Source of the DNA: Acinetobacter courvalinii
GTDB taxonomy: Bacteria > Pseudomonadota > Gammaproteobacteria > Pseudomonadales > Moraxellaceae
Direction of reading: 5' to 3'
DNA length: 64,000 bases
Assembly: GCF_014635545.1 (NCBI RefSeq)
Contig: NZ_BMDA01000005.1
Location: forward strand, 124,001-188,000
The translations under genes and the position numbers were made by a program. Each line of letters begins with the position of its first letter. Positions within the stretch are counted from its first letter, which is position 1. Under the pieces are notes generated by a model that saw nothing but the letters and a program-made list of their open reading frames with translations, was not told the DNA's origin and made no database searches. Below, piece by piece: positions 34,831-44,729 of this stretch.

Positions 34831-37125
34831 TTACACACTGACCAGTCGATTCGATTTCACCATATCGGCGAGGCCATGGGTTCTGAAATAGTGTTCCAGC
34901 CAACTTTTAATCACCAGCGGATTATTCATTTTCAGCACATCTTCCAGCAGTTTTTTGGCGTCGCTCATTGGCACATGGCAAATGGCTTTGCGGACACGCA
35001 AAATATTGCTGGAACTCATCGAGAGCGTGTTGAAGCCCATTGCCATCAATAAAATCGCAGACAATGGATCACCCGCCATTTCACCACAGACACTGACCGG
35101 TTTTTGATGGGTGTGGCAGTCTTCAGCCAGACGTTTCAAGGCCCGTAGAATCGATGGGTGGAAGTGTGAATAGACGTTGGCAACATGTGGATTATTACGA
35201 TCCACCGCCAGTAAGTACTGGGTTAAATCGTTCGAGCCCACCGAGAAGAAATCGACCAGTTCGGCAAACTCATCAATTTGCAGTAGCACGCTCGGAACTT
35301 CCACCATGATCCCGATTTTCGGCTTGGTGATCTTGACCTGCTCTTCTTCCTGTACCGCCACCCAGTCACGCTCAAGCAGATATAGCACTTCTTCCACTTC
35401 ACTGACACTGGTCACCATCGGCAGCAGGATATGCAGGTTATTCAGGCCAATACTGGCTTTGAGCATGGCACGGATTTGCGCAGAGAAAATCTCGGGATGA
35501 TCCAGTGTAAAACGCAGTCCACGCCAGCCCAGCGCCGAGTTTTCTTCTTCAATACTGAAATACGGCAAGTCTTTATCCGCCCCAATATCCAGGGTACGCA
35601 TAATCACCGGTTTATTGGCAAAATGGCTGAGCTGTTGACGATAGATGGCACGTTGTTCTTCTTCGCCGGGGAAGCGCTCACGTAGCATGAAGGGAATCTC
35701 GCTACGGTATAAGCCTACACCTTTGGCACCGCGCTGAACGCCACGCACCACATCAATCATTAAACCGGTATTGACGAATAACGGGATAGAGATGCCATCA
35801 GGCGTGATCGCATCTTTGGTTTCATATTGCTTTAGATCTTTGGCGATCTGTTCTTCTTCTTTCTGGACTTCTTTATAACGTTGGCGTAAGCGACGCGGTG
35901 GATTGACAAAGACACGACCTTGATAGGCATCGACAATCATTTCAATGTCATCCAGTGTGGTGATTGGTAACTCGGTTACACCGACTACAGTTGGAATGCC
36001 CAAGGCACGTGCCACAATCACCATATGCGAATTGGCAGCGCCTTCAGAAGTGACAATCGCCGCAATATTATCCACTGGTAATTCTACCAACGCGGCGGTA
36101 CTGATTTCTTCACCAATCAAAATACTGTCAGGGCTGAGTTCACGATGGCTGGAATCCGCTTCCTGCAAGCAGGCTAGAATGCGACGGCCCAGATCTTTCA
36201 GATCAGAAACACGTTCACGCAGGTAGTCATCTTCCATTTGCGCAAATAGCGCCACATGCTTGTCGATGACTTTACGTACTGCGCCCTGGGCCCAGCTTCC
36301 AGCACGAATATGGTCTTTAATTTCATTGGGTAAGGCATTTTCATCCAGCATGCGTAAGAACACGCTAAATAACGCGCGTTCTTCCGACATGAGGGAGTCT
36401 TGCATTTTTTCATCTAAAGACTGAATTTCCTGACGAACCGAGGCAATGGCCTGATCCAGTAAATCCAGTTCTTCGCTGATATCTTCTGCTTCACGATCTG
36501 GAATTGCAGCCAGATCGGCAGGCGGGTAGAGCACGATGGCACGGCCCAGTGCAATACCACCGGCCCCTGAAACGCCCTGAAAGGTCTTATAGGTTGAACC
36601 GGTGCTTGGCTTGCGGAATACATCAATATTACCGACCGCATGGGCATGGGCGATCACACCAGAAAGCTGTGCACATAGCGTTACTAAAAAGGATTCGGCA
36701 GCTTCGCTAAAGTCCTGGGATTCCTTATTCTGAACCACCAGTACGCCCATTACCTTACGGCGATACATCACCGGAACGCCAAGGAATGAGTTAAACAGCT
36801 CTTCGCCAGTTTCTGGTAAATAGGCGAAACGGTCATGCTTTGGCGCATTATCGAGATTCACGATCTCTTCGCGTTGCCCGACCAGACCAACCAGACCTTC
36901 ACCAATATTCAGGGAAACATTGCCGACGGCTTCAGGTTTGAGGCCTTTGGATGCCATCAGCACATAGCGGCGATTGCGTTCATCCAGTAAATAAATCGAG
37001 CAGACATCCACATGCATGGCTTCGGCCACATGATTGACCATAATGTCCAAAGAATCATGCAAACTGACGGACGCATTGATTTCTTGCACAATGCGTCTAA
37101 GGGTGTCGAGCTGCATGTTTGACAT
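34831..37125 (-). CDS. ptsP: Phosphoenolpyruvate-protein phosphotransferase PtsP (EI-Ntr)
   Basis: 764 aa. An N-terminal GAF domain (about residues 17-160) is joined to the EI core. The phosphorylated His is H367 in SEGAANSHMVIVARALGIP, and the PEP-binding domain ends with the catalytic Cys in SVCGEMAGDP. It transfers phosphate from PEP to the nitrogen PTS carrier NPr. It is downstream of rppH (93 nt), the conserved rppH-ptsP pair. A second ATG three codons in is an alternative start. Confidence 0.95.
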   Translation of the reverse strand: MSNMQLDTLRRIVQEINASVSLHDSLDIMVNHVAEAMHVDVCSIYLLDERNRRYVLMASKGLKPEAVGNVSLNIGEGLVGLVGQREEIVNLDNAPKHDRFAYLPETGEELFNSFLGVPVMYRRKVMGVLVVQNKESQDFSEAAESFLVTLCAQLSGVIAHAHAVGNIDVFRKPSTGSTYKTFQGVSGAGGIALGRAIVLYPPADLAAIPDREAEDISEELDLLDQAIASVRQEIQSLDEKMQDSLMSEERALFSVFLRMLDENALPNEIKDHIRAGSWAQGAVRKVIDKHVALFAQMEDDYLRERVSDLKDLGRRILACLQEADSSHRELSPDSILIGEEISTAALVELPVDNIAAIVTSEGAANSHMVIVARALGIPTVVGVTELPITTLDDIEMIVDAYQGRVFVNPPRRLRQRYKEVQKEEEQIAKDLKQYETKDAITPDGISIPLFVNTGLMIDVVRGVQRGAKGVGLYRSEIPFMLRERFPGEEEQRAIYRQQLSHFANKPVIMRTLDIGADKDLPYFSIEEENSALGWRGLRFTLDHPEIFSAQIRAMLKASIGLNNLHILLPMVTSVSEVEEVLYLLERDWVAVQEEEQVKITKPKIGIMVEVPSVLLQIDEFAELVDFFSVGSNDLTQYLLAVDRNNPHVANVYSHFHPSILRALKRLAEDCHTHQKPVSVCGEMAGDPLSAILLMAMGFNTLSMSSSNILRVRKAICHVPMSDAKKLLEDVLKMNNPLVIKSWLEHYFRTHGLADMVKSNRLVSV

Positions 37126-37218
37126 GGATGTTTACTCCAGTTTATTGAATCGTTATAGGCCTAGTTATAACAGCTCTCTTGTCAAAAATCATTGCTTAAA
37201 ATGATGATTTTATGACAA

Positions 37219-37695
37219 TTAACGCTGAGGTAGTTGTAAACATAATTCCATCATGGCTTTACGGTAAACATCACGTTTGAAGTTGACCACTTGACCCAAT
37301 GGGTACCAGTAACTCACCCATTGCCATTCATCGAACTCGGGTGGGTCTGACAGGTTTAACTGAATATGATGAGGCGAGGCCGTTAACTTCAGTAAAAACC
37401 ATTTTTGCTTTTGTCCAATACATACCGGATCTGAATCTGACCGAATGTACCGATGTGGCAAACGATAACGCAGCCAACCTTTTGTTTGCGCTATAATCTG
37501 GACGTGTTCGGGCAATAAACCGACTTCTTCTCTCAGTTCACGAAAAAGTGCCTGTTCAGGGGTTTCACCAAATTGGATCCCTCCTTGTGGAAATTGCCAA
37601 GCATTGTGACCAATGCGTTTTGCCCATAAAACCTGTCCATCATCGTTTGCCAAAATGATCCCGACGTTGGGTCGGAAACCTTCTGAGTCGATCAT
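37219..37695 (-). CDS. rppH: RNA pyrophosphohydrolase RppH
   Basis: A 158-aa Nudix enzyme that removes pyrophosphate from mRNA 5' ends and triggers RNase E decay. The Nudix box is [20 protein letters not shown] followed by VGLL. The N-terminal [20 protein letters not shown] and AWQFPQGG are the RppH signature. It is the first gene of the rppH-ptsP operon and diverges from the HAD-IB phosphatase gene. Confidence 0.95.
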   Translation of the reverse strand: MIDSEGFRPNVGIILANDDGQVLWAKRIGHNAWQFPQGGIQFGETPEQALFRELREEVGLLPEHVQIIAQTKGWLRYRLPHRYIRSDSDPVCIGQKQKWFLLKLTASPHHIQLNLSDPPEFDEWQWVSYWYPLGQVVNFKRDVYRKAMMELCLQLPQR

Positions 37696-37878
37696 TTGGC
37701 TACCTAAATTTTATCTATATCGTTGACTTTGATCTCGGGGACAGACTATCTTCCATGTCCAACTCGAAAAAGGTCAAAGTAAAATGTTTAAATTGCTATG
37801 ATCTTAACGAATTTTTAGTGACTTACGGAAATAGATTTACGTTTTTTTTCTTTAATTTGCATTTAAATGAGCATTTAT

Positions 37879-38529
37879 ATGAAATTGGCTTTGTTTGATT
37901 TAGATCATACCCTGTTAAATACCGATTCTGACCATTCCTGGGGTGAATTTCTGGTCAGTGAAGCGTTGGTTGATCCAGTTCATCATCGTCAAATGAATGA
38001 CAAGTTTTATGAAGACTATAAAGCGGGGCAACTGGATCCGATTGCCTATAATGAATTTGTGTTTGAATTTCTTACCCAACATGAAAATGCCTATTTAACT
38101 GAATTACATCAGTTGTTTATGCAAAAGGTTATCCGTCCACAAATGCGTCCAAAAGGATTTGAGGCGATTAAAAAGCATCAGGATTTAGGGCATGCCATTG
38201 TAGGGATTACCGCGACCAGTGATTTTATTACCGCGCCGATTTTCCGGGAATTTGGTATTACCGAAATTATTGCCACCAGTGCTGAAGTCGTTGAGGGTAA
38301 ATACACAGGCAAGGTCACTGGAATCCCGTGTTATCAACAAGGCAAGCTAGCACGTCTGGATCAATGGCTGGCTGGACGTACGGTGGCTGAGTCTTGGGCT
38401 TATTCAGATTCGATCAATGACCGTTTCTTACTGGAATACGCGACCCATGCGATTGCAGTCAATCCAGATGATCGTTTAGAAAAACTGGCGCAAGCGCAGG
38501 CTTGGGACATTCAAGACTGGTCAATCTAA
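37879..38529 (+). CDS. HAD-IB family phosphatase (SerB-like)
   Basis: 216 aa. Motif I is ALFDLDHTLLNTDSDHSW (D7, D9), motif II is VGITATSDF, and motif IV is AYSDSINDRFLL. This is the PSPase-like subfamily IB often found next to rppH-ptsP in pseudomonads and relatives. The substrate is unknown. ATG 37879 starts directly before motif I; an upstream in-frame ATG at 37867 would add four residues. Confidence 0.87.
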   Translation: MKLALFDLDHTLLNTDSDHSWGEFLVSEALVDPVHHRQMNDKFYEDYKAGQLDPIAYNEFVFEFLTQHENAYLTELHQLFMQKVIRPQMRPKGFEAIKKHQDLGHAIVGITATSDFITAPIFREFGITEIIATSAEVVEGKYTGKVTGIPCYQQGKLARLDQWLAGRTVAESWAYSDSINDRFLLEYATHAIAVNPDDRLEKLAQAQAWDIQDWSI

Positions 38530-38564
38530 ATCCTCCTTAGCGGTGTCTATTTTGAAGACAATAA

Positions 38565-38591
38565 AAAACCTCCTAGCCATGGAGGTTTTTT
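38565..38591 (+). terminator. Terminator of the HAD-IB gene
   Basis: AAAACCTCC at 38565-38573 and GGAGGTTTT at 38581-38589 with a 7-nt loop, followed by more T. Confidence 0.88.
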
Positions 38592-38628
38592 TATATTACG
38601 AATGTTTCTACAGCAAAGGATGGATTAC

Positions 38629-39492
38629 TTATCCTACCTGCATCATCCGAATCAGCTCCTCAGCCGCCTTAGACTGGATACGGGCTGGATGCCAGACCAT
38701 ACCCAACTGACGTTGCATATCCAGCTGTAAATCCAGTTGTTTTAAATCCTGATTGACCAGTGTCTTGGGCAAAACAGACCAGCCTAAACCGATCGAAACC
38801 AACATGCGGATGGATTCTAACGGATTGTTGCTCATGGTGATTTTAGGTTTGAGGTTGTTCTTTTCAAATTCTGCCAAGGTAATCTGGCTGGTATAGGTTT
38901 GTGCGGCTGGCAATAAGCTCGGGTAAGCAATCAGGTCTTCGAGCTTGAGCTGGGTTTGCTGTGCCAAGGGATGGAAGGGGGCGGCCACAAATACCAACGG
39001 ATCATTCCAGATGGTGACATAGTTGAGCCGATCATCCCCAACTGGAGGTAGGGTTAAAAAGGCCAGTTCCAGTTCACCTGCCAGCACCTGTTCATGCGCC
39101 TGTTCAGAATCGACAAAATGCACATCGAGAGTGACTTGGGGAAAATGCTGCACAAAGTTTTTAAGTGGCTCGGCCAGATGATGTAAACCGATATGGTGAC
39201 TGGTGCCAATCTTGAGACGTCCTTGTACCTGCGCCTGCTCATGGCTCAAGGTATGGTGAATCTCTCCCAGATTATTCAGCCAGCTTTGAACTTTGGGCAA
39301 AAGCGAGTGTGCCGCATGGGTCGGTTGAATGCCCCGGCCTGCGGATTCAAAGAGCTTGACGCCAAAGTAGTCTTCAAGACTATGAATCCGTTTGGTCACT
39401 GCAGGCTGGGTAATAAATAATTGTTCTGCTGCAATAGAAATGGAACCGGTTTCCATCACTTTTACAAATGCTTCAAAAGCTGCGAGGTTCAT
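38629..39492 (-). CDS. LysR-family transcriptional regulator
   Basis: 287 aa. The N-terminal winged HTH is FEAFVKVMETGSISIAAEQL to TKRIHSLEDYFGVKLFE (about 5-55). The ligand-binding domain follows, with LKIGTSHHIGLHHLAE at its start. It is close to leuC but separated by the DUF2061 gene. Regulation of leu genes is possible and not demonstrated; GcvA-like or CysB-like subgroup assignments cannot be made. Confidence 0.9.
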   Translation of the reverse strand: MNLAAFEAFVKVMETGSISIAAEQLFITQPAVTKRIHSLEDYFGVKLFESAGRGIQPTHAAHSLLPKVQSWLNNLGEIHHTLSHEQAQVQGRLKIGTSHHIGLHHLAEPLKNFVQHFPQVTLDVHFVDSEQAHEQVLAGELELAFLTLPPVGDDRLNYVTIWNDPLVFVAAPFHPLAQQTQLKLEDLIAYPSLLPAAQTYTSQITLAEFEKNNLKPKITMSNNPLESIRMLVSIGLGWSVLPKTLVNQDLKQLDLQLDMQRQLGMVWHPARIQSKAAEELIRMMQVG

Positions 39493-39546
39493 ACACGCCT
39501 ATCCAGAGGGAGATTTTAAATTGGTTTTATGTGCAATTTTTTTGAA

Positions 39547-39753
39547 TTAGAAATAATTCCAGACTTTCTCATGAAAGAAAAAAGCGAAGGCTTGTACGGT
39601 CGGTTCGATTAAACTCAACGTTGCCGCCATCATCAGATTCCCTGTAATGACATAGGCAACCATCATTGCCACACTAATATGCATAATGTAATAACTCAAG
39701 GTTTTTTTCAAAGTCCGCCGATTGTTGAGTACAAATTGTTGGATATTGGCCAT
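39547..39753 (-). CDS. DUF2061 small membrane protein
   Basis: 68 aa from MANIQQFVLNNRRTLKKTLS. Two hydrophobic helices (YYIMHISVAMMVAYVITG and NLMMAATLSLIEPTVQAFAF) and a C-terminal HEKVWNYF, which matches the DUF2061 end (HExxW). GGGTGA six bases upstream supports the ATG at 39753 rather than the GTG at 39762. A Fur-box-like sequence sits 30 bp upstream. The function is unknown. Confidence 0.82.
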   Translation of the reverse strand: MANIQQFVLNNRRTLKKTLSYYIMHISVAMMVAYVITGNLMMAATLSLIEPTVQAFAFFFHEKVWNYF

Positions 39754-39782
39754 TGTCGTCACCCGAATAAATCTCTATTTAA

Positions 39783-39801
39783 TTAAATAATAATCATTAT
39801 C
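39783..39801. promoter_or_regulatory. Fur-box-like site upstream of the DUF2061 gene
   Basis: TTAAATAATAATCATTATC matches the 19-bp Fur consensus at 15 of 19 positions, including the full AATCATTATC half. It lies in the expected promoter of the DUF2061 gene. Confidence 0.7.
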
Positions 39802-39968
39802 ATTTAAAATGTAAAAAAGAAATTTCAATTTATGACGATTGTTTTTATAAATAGAATGAAGATTCACTTAAATTTGATCAAAAAAACCATATTAACGTTA
39901 AGATAAGACCGGATCAGATTGATTTGGCATGCTTTTCATTGAACAAGCACAAACTTGAACTTGGCAGA

Positions 39969-40014
39969 AATTTATCATTCCAAAAAGTTTGTTAATTTAT
40001 AAAAATGATAAATT
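39969..40014. promoter_or_regulatory. Inverted repeat upstream of leuC
   Basis: AATTTATCATT at 39969-39979 and AATGATAAATT at 40004-40014 are perfect 11-bp inverted repeats separated by 24 nt. The right arm ends 19 nt before the predicted extended -10. It could be a regulator site or an RNA hairpin. Confidence 0.5.
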
Positions 40015-40032
40015 AGATTTATGTGAAGTGGT

Positions 40033-40041
40033 TGCTATAAT
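40033..40041 (+). promoter_or_regulatory. Predicted extended -10 promoter of the leu operon
   Basis: TGCTATAAT is a consensus extended -10 (TGnTATAAT). There is only a poor -35, as expected for extended -10 promoters. The start codon of leuC is 55 nt downstream. Confidence 0.6.
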
Positions 40042-40096
40042 CAATTCAAGATAAAAAATACCCAGTCCGATGGCAAGCACGATGGAGAGCGACGAC

Positions 40097-41515
40097 ATGG
40101 CAGGCAAAACTTTGTACGACAAATTGTGGGATGACCATTTAGTAAAACAACGTGATGATGGTTCTAGCCTGATTTATATTGATCGTCATTTATTGCATGA
40201 AGTCACCAGTCCTCAGGCATTTGAAGGCTTACAACTTGCCGGACGCCAACCGTGGCGTTTAAGTGCCAACGTCGCAACGCCTGACCATAACGTACCGACC
40301 TCTAAAAAAGAGCGTGAACAGGGGATTGCCGGCATTGAGGATGATACCTCGCGTATCCAGGTTCAGACGTTAGACGATAACTGTAAAACATTTAATATCG
40401 TTGAATTCGGTATTAATGATATCCGTCAAGGCATCGCCCATGTGGTTGGCCCAGAGCAGGGTTTGACTTTACCGGGCATGACCGTCGTGTGTGGTGACTC
40501 GCATACCGCAACGCATGGTGCCTTTGGTTGCTTGGCACATGGTATAGGGACTTCAGAAGTTGAGCATGTCTTGGCAACGCAATGCTTGGTACAGAAGAAG
40601 TCGAAAAACATGTTGGTGCGTGTCGATGGCGTATTGGGCAAGGGCGTAACCTCTAAAGACGTGGTCTTGGCGATTATCGGCAAAATTGGTACTGCAGGCG
40701 GTACAGGTTATGCCATCGAGTTTGGTGGTCAGGTATTCCGTGACATGTCAATCGAAGGCCGTATGACGGTATGTAATATGGCGATTGAAGCGGGCGCACG
40801 TGTGGGCATGGTAGCTGTTGATGACAAAACCATTGCCTATGTCAAAGACCGTAACTATGCACCAACAGGCGAACAGTGGGATCAGGCGGTTGAGTACTGG
40901 AATACTTTGCATTCAGACGAAGATGCCGTATTTGATGCGGTAGTGGTATTGAATGGTGCCGAGATTGAACCGCAAGTGTCTTGGGGCACCTCACCGGAGA
41001 TGGTGATCCCGGTGACACAAGCCGTGCCGACTTTAGAGCAAGCTAAAGATGAGGTACAACGCAATGACTGGACCCGTGCTTATCAATATATGGGTTTAAC
41101 CGCTGGACAAGCCTTGGCTGATATCCAGTTGGATCGCGTCTTTATCGGTTCGTGTACCAATTCGCGGATTGAAGATATCCGTGCGGCTGCCGACGTGGTA
41201 AAAGGACGTAAAGTGGCGGCGAGTATCAAGCAGGCCATGATCGTCCCGGGTTCTGGCTTGGTGAAACAGCAGGCGGAACAAGAAGGTTTGGATCAGATTT
41301 TCTTGGAAGCAGGCTTTGAATGGCGTGAACCTGGTTGTTCAATGTGCTTAGCGATGAATGCTGATAAATTGCAACCGGGTGAGCATTGTGCCTCGACTTC
41401 AAACCGTAACTTTGAAGGCCGTCAGGGCAATGGTGGACGTACGCATTTGGTCAGTCCGGCCATGGCGGCTGCGGCAGCAATCGCAGGCCATTTTGTTGAT
41501 GTTCGGACATTTTAA
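40097..41515 (+). CDS. leuC: 3-isopropylmalate dehydratase large subunit
   Basis: 472 aa, aconitase family. It converts 2-isopropylmalate to 3-isopropylmalate with LeuD in leucine synthesis. Cluster-binding cysteines lie in FIGSCTNSR and EPGCSMCLA, and the substrate region [15 protein letters not shown] is intact. ATG 40097 has GGAGAG at 40084-40089. In-frame starts at 40070 and 40082 are less likely. A palindromic repeat follows before leuD. Confidence 0.95.
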   Translation: MAGKTLYDKLWDDHLVKQRDDGSSLIYIDRHLLHEVTSPQAFEGLQLAGRQPWRLSANVATPDHNVPTSKKEREQGIAGIEDDTSRIQVQTLDDNCKTFNIVEFGINDIRQGIAHVVGPEQGLTLPGMTVVCGDSHTATHGAFGCLAHGIGTSEVEHVLATQCLVQKKSKNMLVRVDGVLGKGVTSKDVVLAIIGKIGTAGGTGYAIEFGGQVFRDMSIEGRMTVCNMAIEAGARVGMVAVDDKTIAYVKDRNYAPTGEQWDQAVEYWNTLHSDEDAVFDAVVVLNGAEIEPQVSWGTSPEMVIPVTQAVPTLEQAKDEVQRNDWTRAYQYMGLTAGQALADIQLDRVFIGSCTNSRIEDIRAAADVVKGRKVAASIKQAMIVPGSGLVKQQAEQEGLDQIFLEAGFEWREPGCSMCLAMNADKLQPGEHCASTSNRNFEGRQGNGGRTHLVSPAMAAAAAIAGHFVDVRTF

Positions 41516-41530
41516 TTAAAGCCTTTATAC

Positions 41531-41600
41531 CCCCTCATCCCAACCTTCTCCCAAAGGGAGAAGGAATTTCCTCTCCTTTAAGGAGAGGGTTAGGGAGAGG
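41531..41600. repeat. REP-like double-hairpin palindromic element between leuC and leuD
   Basis: CCTTCTCCC at 41544-41552 and GGGAGAAGG at 41556-41564 form one perfect hairpin. CCTCTCCT at 41570-41577 and AGGAGAGG at 41581-41588 form a second. The outer arms, CCTCATCCCAACC and GGTTAGGGAGAGG, are imperfect inverted repeats, so the whole is a nested palindrome. This CCCTCTCCC-type element resembles repeats dispersed in many bacterial genomes. Confidence 0.7.
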
Positions 41601-41624
41601 TTACAGATTTTCTAGGGAACAATC

Positions 41625-42275
41625 ATGAAAAAATATACTGTAGAGCAAGGTATTGTTGCACCTTTAGATCGTGCCAATGTCGATACCGACTTGATTATTC
41701 CAAAACAGTTTTTGAAATCAATCAAACGGACAGGTTTTGGTGACAATTTATTTGATGAATTGCGTTATCTGGATGAAGGCTATTTGGGGCAGGACATTAG
41801 CAAGCGTCCAAAAAATCCTGATTTCGTGTTAAACAAGCCGCGTTATCAAGGTTCGAGCATCTTATTGGCACGGACCAATTTCGGTTGTGGCTCAAGTCGT
41901 GAGCATGCGCCGTGGGCATTGAGTGAATATGGCTTCCGTACCGTGATTGCGCCAAGCTTTGCCGATATTTTCTTTAATAACTGCTTTAAAAATGGCATGT
42001 TGCCTGTGATCTTGTCTGAACAGATTGTGGATCAGTTATTTAAGGAATGTGCTGAAACCGAAGGGTATCAGTTAACCATTGATCTGGATGCACAGGAAGT
42101 TCGTACGCCATCAGGTCAGGCATTTAAATTTGAAGTTGATCCATTCCGTAAACATTGTTTATTGAATGGTCTGGATGATATCGGCTTAACCTTACAGGTT
42201 GCAGACGATATTCGTGCCTATGAAGCGAAAGCCAAACAGGCGCGTCCTTGGGTGTTTCAGGACATTCAGGCTTAA
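41625..42275 (+). CDS. leuD: 3-isopropylmalate dehydratase small subunit
   Basis: 216 aa, the swivelling partner of LeuC. Family blocks are [40 protein letters not shown] and [17 protein letters not shown]-rich stretch precedes the ATG by about 10 nt. It lies 109 nt after leuC, with the palindromic element between them, and is followed by a lipoprotein gene before leuB. Confidence 0.95.
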   Translation: MKKYTVEQGIVAPLDRANVDTDLIIPKQFLKSIKRTGFGDNLFDELRYLDEGYLGQDISKRPKNPDFVLNKPRYQGSSILLARTNFGCGSSREHAPWALSEYGFRTVIAPSFADIFFNNCFKNGMLPVILSEQIVDQLFKECAETEGYQLTIDLDAQEVRTPSGQAFKFEVDPFRKHCLLNGLDDIGLTLQVADDIRAYEAKAKQARPWVFQDIQA

Positions 42276-42410
42276 GTTGAGTGGACGAAATTACACTTCG
42301 TCTTGGACATTTTTAACATAGCCATAGCGCAGACATTGAACTCTTGTTAACATGCTAGCGACTAATTTTTTGCTTCCATGTTAACAAGGCATGAGGACTG
42401 GGCTTGAATA

Positions 42411-42989
42411 ATGAGAAGAAGACTCGCTCGCAGTATTTTACTGTGTCTATGTGTTGGTACGACCTTAACCGCGTGTCAAAATGCACCGAACGTGGTCGAT
42501 CAGGTTCGTATTGCACAGAACATGCTGGAAAGTAAGGCGGACAACACAACTTTATATTGTTCGGGCGTTGAGAATTGTGAGTTTGAACGAATTGGAGATA
42601 TTGCCGTGATCGATGCAAAGACTCACCGGATCAGCCAGCAGGCGATGGGACGGGGGATTGTACGATTGCATGGTTCGGTATTCAGCCGAAAACAGCAGGT
42701 GTATTTAAGTGTACCTGCCAAGCAATATGAAGTGGTTATTCGTTTCTATCCTATTTCTCCAGATCGCGCAGAAACTTTCCATGTCATTCATGCATTCAAA
42801 CCGCATGTGCGCTATACCTTTAAAATGTATCGAGACAGAACACATCGCTCATCGGGCAGTTTACTCAACGTTTCTGTACCTGATCCGCTATGTGTAGATT
42901 TACAGCAAGAGCAACATACCATTCGCCGTTTCTGTCGTCCTTTTGACGTGAGTACAGGTCTGGGCGAGTTTGTTGAGAAAAAGGTTTAA
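42411..42989 (+). CDS. Hypothetical lipoprotein inside the leu gene cluster
   Basis: 192 aa. The signal peptide RRRLARSILLCLCVGTTLTAC ends in a lipobox-like TLTAC, so lipidation at C22 is likely. The mature part has four scattered cysteines and no recognised domain. It lies 135 nt after leuD and 46 nt before leuB on the same strand, so it is either cotranscribed with leucine genes or has its own promoter. The function is unknown. Confidence 0.7.
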   Translation: MRRRLARSILLCLCVGTTLTACQNAPNVVDQVRIAQNMLESKADNTTLYCSGVENCEFERIGDIAVIDAKTHRISQQAMGRGIVRLHGSVFSRKQQVYLSVPAKQYEVVIRFYPISPDRAETFHVIHAFKPHVRYTFKMYRDRTHRSSGSLLNVSVPDPLCVDLQQEQHTIRRFCRPFDVSTGLGEFVEKKV

Positions 42990-43035
42990 TCGGCTCGCAG
43001 TGGCAATACTGCTTATATGAAAACTGGAAAAGTAG

Positions 43036-44115
43036 ATGTCTAAACATATTTTAATTTTAGCGGGTGATGGCATTGGTCCTGAAATCGTAGCTGCAGCAGA
43101 ACAGGTTTTAACCAAGGTCAATGATAAATTTAATCTAGGTTTGACATGGGAACATGGTTTACTGGGTGGCTCAGCCATTGATGCACATGGCGAGCCGTAT
43201 CCGGCTGTGACCAGTGAACAGGCAAAACAAGCCGATGCCATTCTACTGGGGGCGGTGGGTGGACCTAAATGGGACACGATCGAGCGCGCAATCCGTCCTG
43301 AACGCGGTTTATTGAAAATCCGTAGTGAATTAAATTTATTCGCCAACCTGCGTCCAGCCATTCTATATCCGCAATTGGCCGATGCTTCGAGTTTAAAGCC
43401 AGAAATTGTTGCAGGTCTGGATATTCTCATCGTTCGTGAATTAACGGGCGGGATTTATTTTGGTCAGCCGCGTGGTATTCGTGAACTGGAAAATGGTGAG
43501 AAACAGGGTTATAACACTGACGTTTACTCAGAAAGCGAAATCAAGCGTATTGCTAAGGTTGCTTTTGAACTGGCGGGATTACGCGGCGGCAAAGTATGTT
43601 CGGTCGATAAAGCCAACGTACTTGAAGTGACTGAGTTGTGGAAGCAAACGGTGACTGATTTACAGCAAGCCCACTATTCAAATATCCAGTTATCGCACAT
43701 GTATGTGGATAATGCTGCGATGCAGCTGGTGCGTGCACCAAAGCAATTTGATGTCATCGTTACCGGTAATCTGTTCGGCGATATTTTGTCTGACGAAGCA
43801 GCAATGTTGACGGGATCAATCGGCATGTTGCCTTCGGCTTCTCTAGATGAAAATGGCAAAGGCATGTATGAACCGTGCCATGGCTCTGCACCTGATATCG
43901 CAGGACAGAACATTGCCAATCCATTGGCGACGGTACTGTCCGTTGCGATGATGTTGCGTTATACCTTCCGTGAAGAAGCCGCTGCTAAGGCAATTGAAGA
44001 TGCCGTTGGTCAGGTGCTGGATCAAGGTTTACGTACTGCTGACATTATGTCTGAAGGCATGACCAAAGTGGGTACGGATGCGATGGGTGCAGCGGTTGTT
44101 TCAGCGCTGAACTAA
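43036..44115 (+). CDS. leuB: 3-isopropylmalate dehydrogenase
   Basis: 359 aa, NAD-dependent oxidative decarboxylase of leucine synthesis. Family blocks are [26 protein letters not shown], the substrate segment [14 protein letters not shown], and [35 protein letters not shown] is the NAD-binding end. A purine-rich GGAAAAG precedes the ATG. A terminator follows. Confidence 0.96.
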   Translation: MSKHILILAGDGIGPEIVAAAEQVLTKVNDKFNLGLTWEHGLLGGSAIDAHGEPYPAVTSEQAKQADAILLGAVGGPKWDTIERAIRPERGLLKIRSELNLFANLRPAILYPQLADASSLKPEIVAGLDILIVRELTGGIYFGQPRGIRELENGEKQGYNTDVYSESEIKRIAKVAFELAGLRGGKVCSVDKANVLEVTELWKQTVTDLQQAHYSNIQLSHMYVDNAAMQLVRAPKQFDVIVTGNLFGDILSDEAAMLTGSIGMLPSASLDENGKGMYEPCHGSAPDIAGQNIANPLATVLSVAMMLRYTFREEAAAKAIEDAVGQVLDQGLRTADIMSEGMTKVGTDAMGAAVVSALN

Positions 44116-44130
44116 GCGGTATTGAAAGTA

Positions 44131-44158
44131 AAAACGCAGCAATGGCTGCGTTTTTTTA
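44131..44158 (+). terminator. leuB terminator
   Basis: AACGCAGC and GCTGCGTT form an 8-bp stem around AATG, followed by T7. Confidence 0.92.
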
Positions 44159-44167
44159 TTGTGGAAA

Positions 44168-44578
44168 TTAGCAGGCCTTACCTTCATAACGGATAGCACG
44201 GGCGATTTGCTGCTGATCCAGCTCGAAAATAATATGACAATAGAAATTTACGTCATAAGATTGCTGACTGGTTGAGATCGATCCTAATCGTACCGAGCCA
44301 CTGGTCGGTGAACTCGGATCTCCATAAGCCTGTGCAACGGGGACCGGGATATTGATGGGGCGCAGCACAGTAAACACTAGGCTCTCTTTGCTTCGCTGGG
44401 GTTGTTTTAAGGTCTGGAAGCCTAAACTTCGCAAGTTCAGGTTCTGCTGGATCTGGTCGGCGGATTGGCCCACATAGGGCTGTAAATAGTCTTGCAGTTG
44501 CACGGATCGCCATCCTGGGGTTGCACATCCTGATAAGCCCAGCATGAAAGCAGTCAGATAGAGTTTATAATTTGCCAT
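44168..44578 (-). CDS. Hypothetical lipoprotein
   Basis: 136 aa. The signal peptide MANYKLYLTAFMLGLSGC gives a lipobox LSGC with lipidation at C18. The mature part has QPYVGQSADQIQQNLNLRSLG, a helical segment recalling small SmpA/OmlA-like lipoproteins, but the match is too weak to name. It is convergent with leuB and divergent from the LprI-like gene. Confidence 0.6.
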   Translation of the reverse strand: MANYKLYLTAFMLGLSGCATPGWRSVQLQDYLQPYVGQSADQIQQNLNLRSLGFQTLKQPQRSKESLVFTVLRPINIPVPVAQAYGDPSSPTSGSVRLGSISTSQQSYDVNFYCHIIFELDQQQIARAIRYEGKAC

Positions 44579-44729
44579 GTTATTTTCCTGAATGATTCGG
44601 CATCCTTTCTGTTCTCATCATAGCGTGGATAAAGACAAAAATGTACAAACTTGTCTACTTTTGGGTAATATTAAACAGCGTCAAAATATGCTTAGATGGG
44701 CCCGAAAGTTAAAAGATGTGGAAAGTTTC

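Noticed and set aside
44592..44729. 46-codon upstream extension of the LprI-like gene
   Set aside because: It places the signal peptide in the middle of the protein. The internal ATG 44730 has a purine-rich site and begins the signal peptide.
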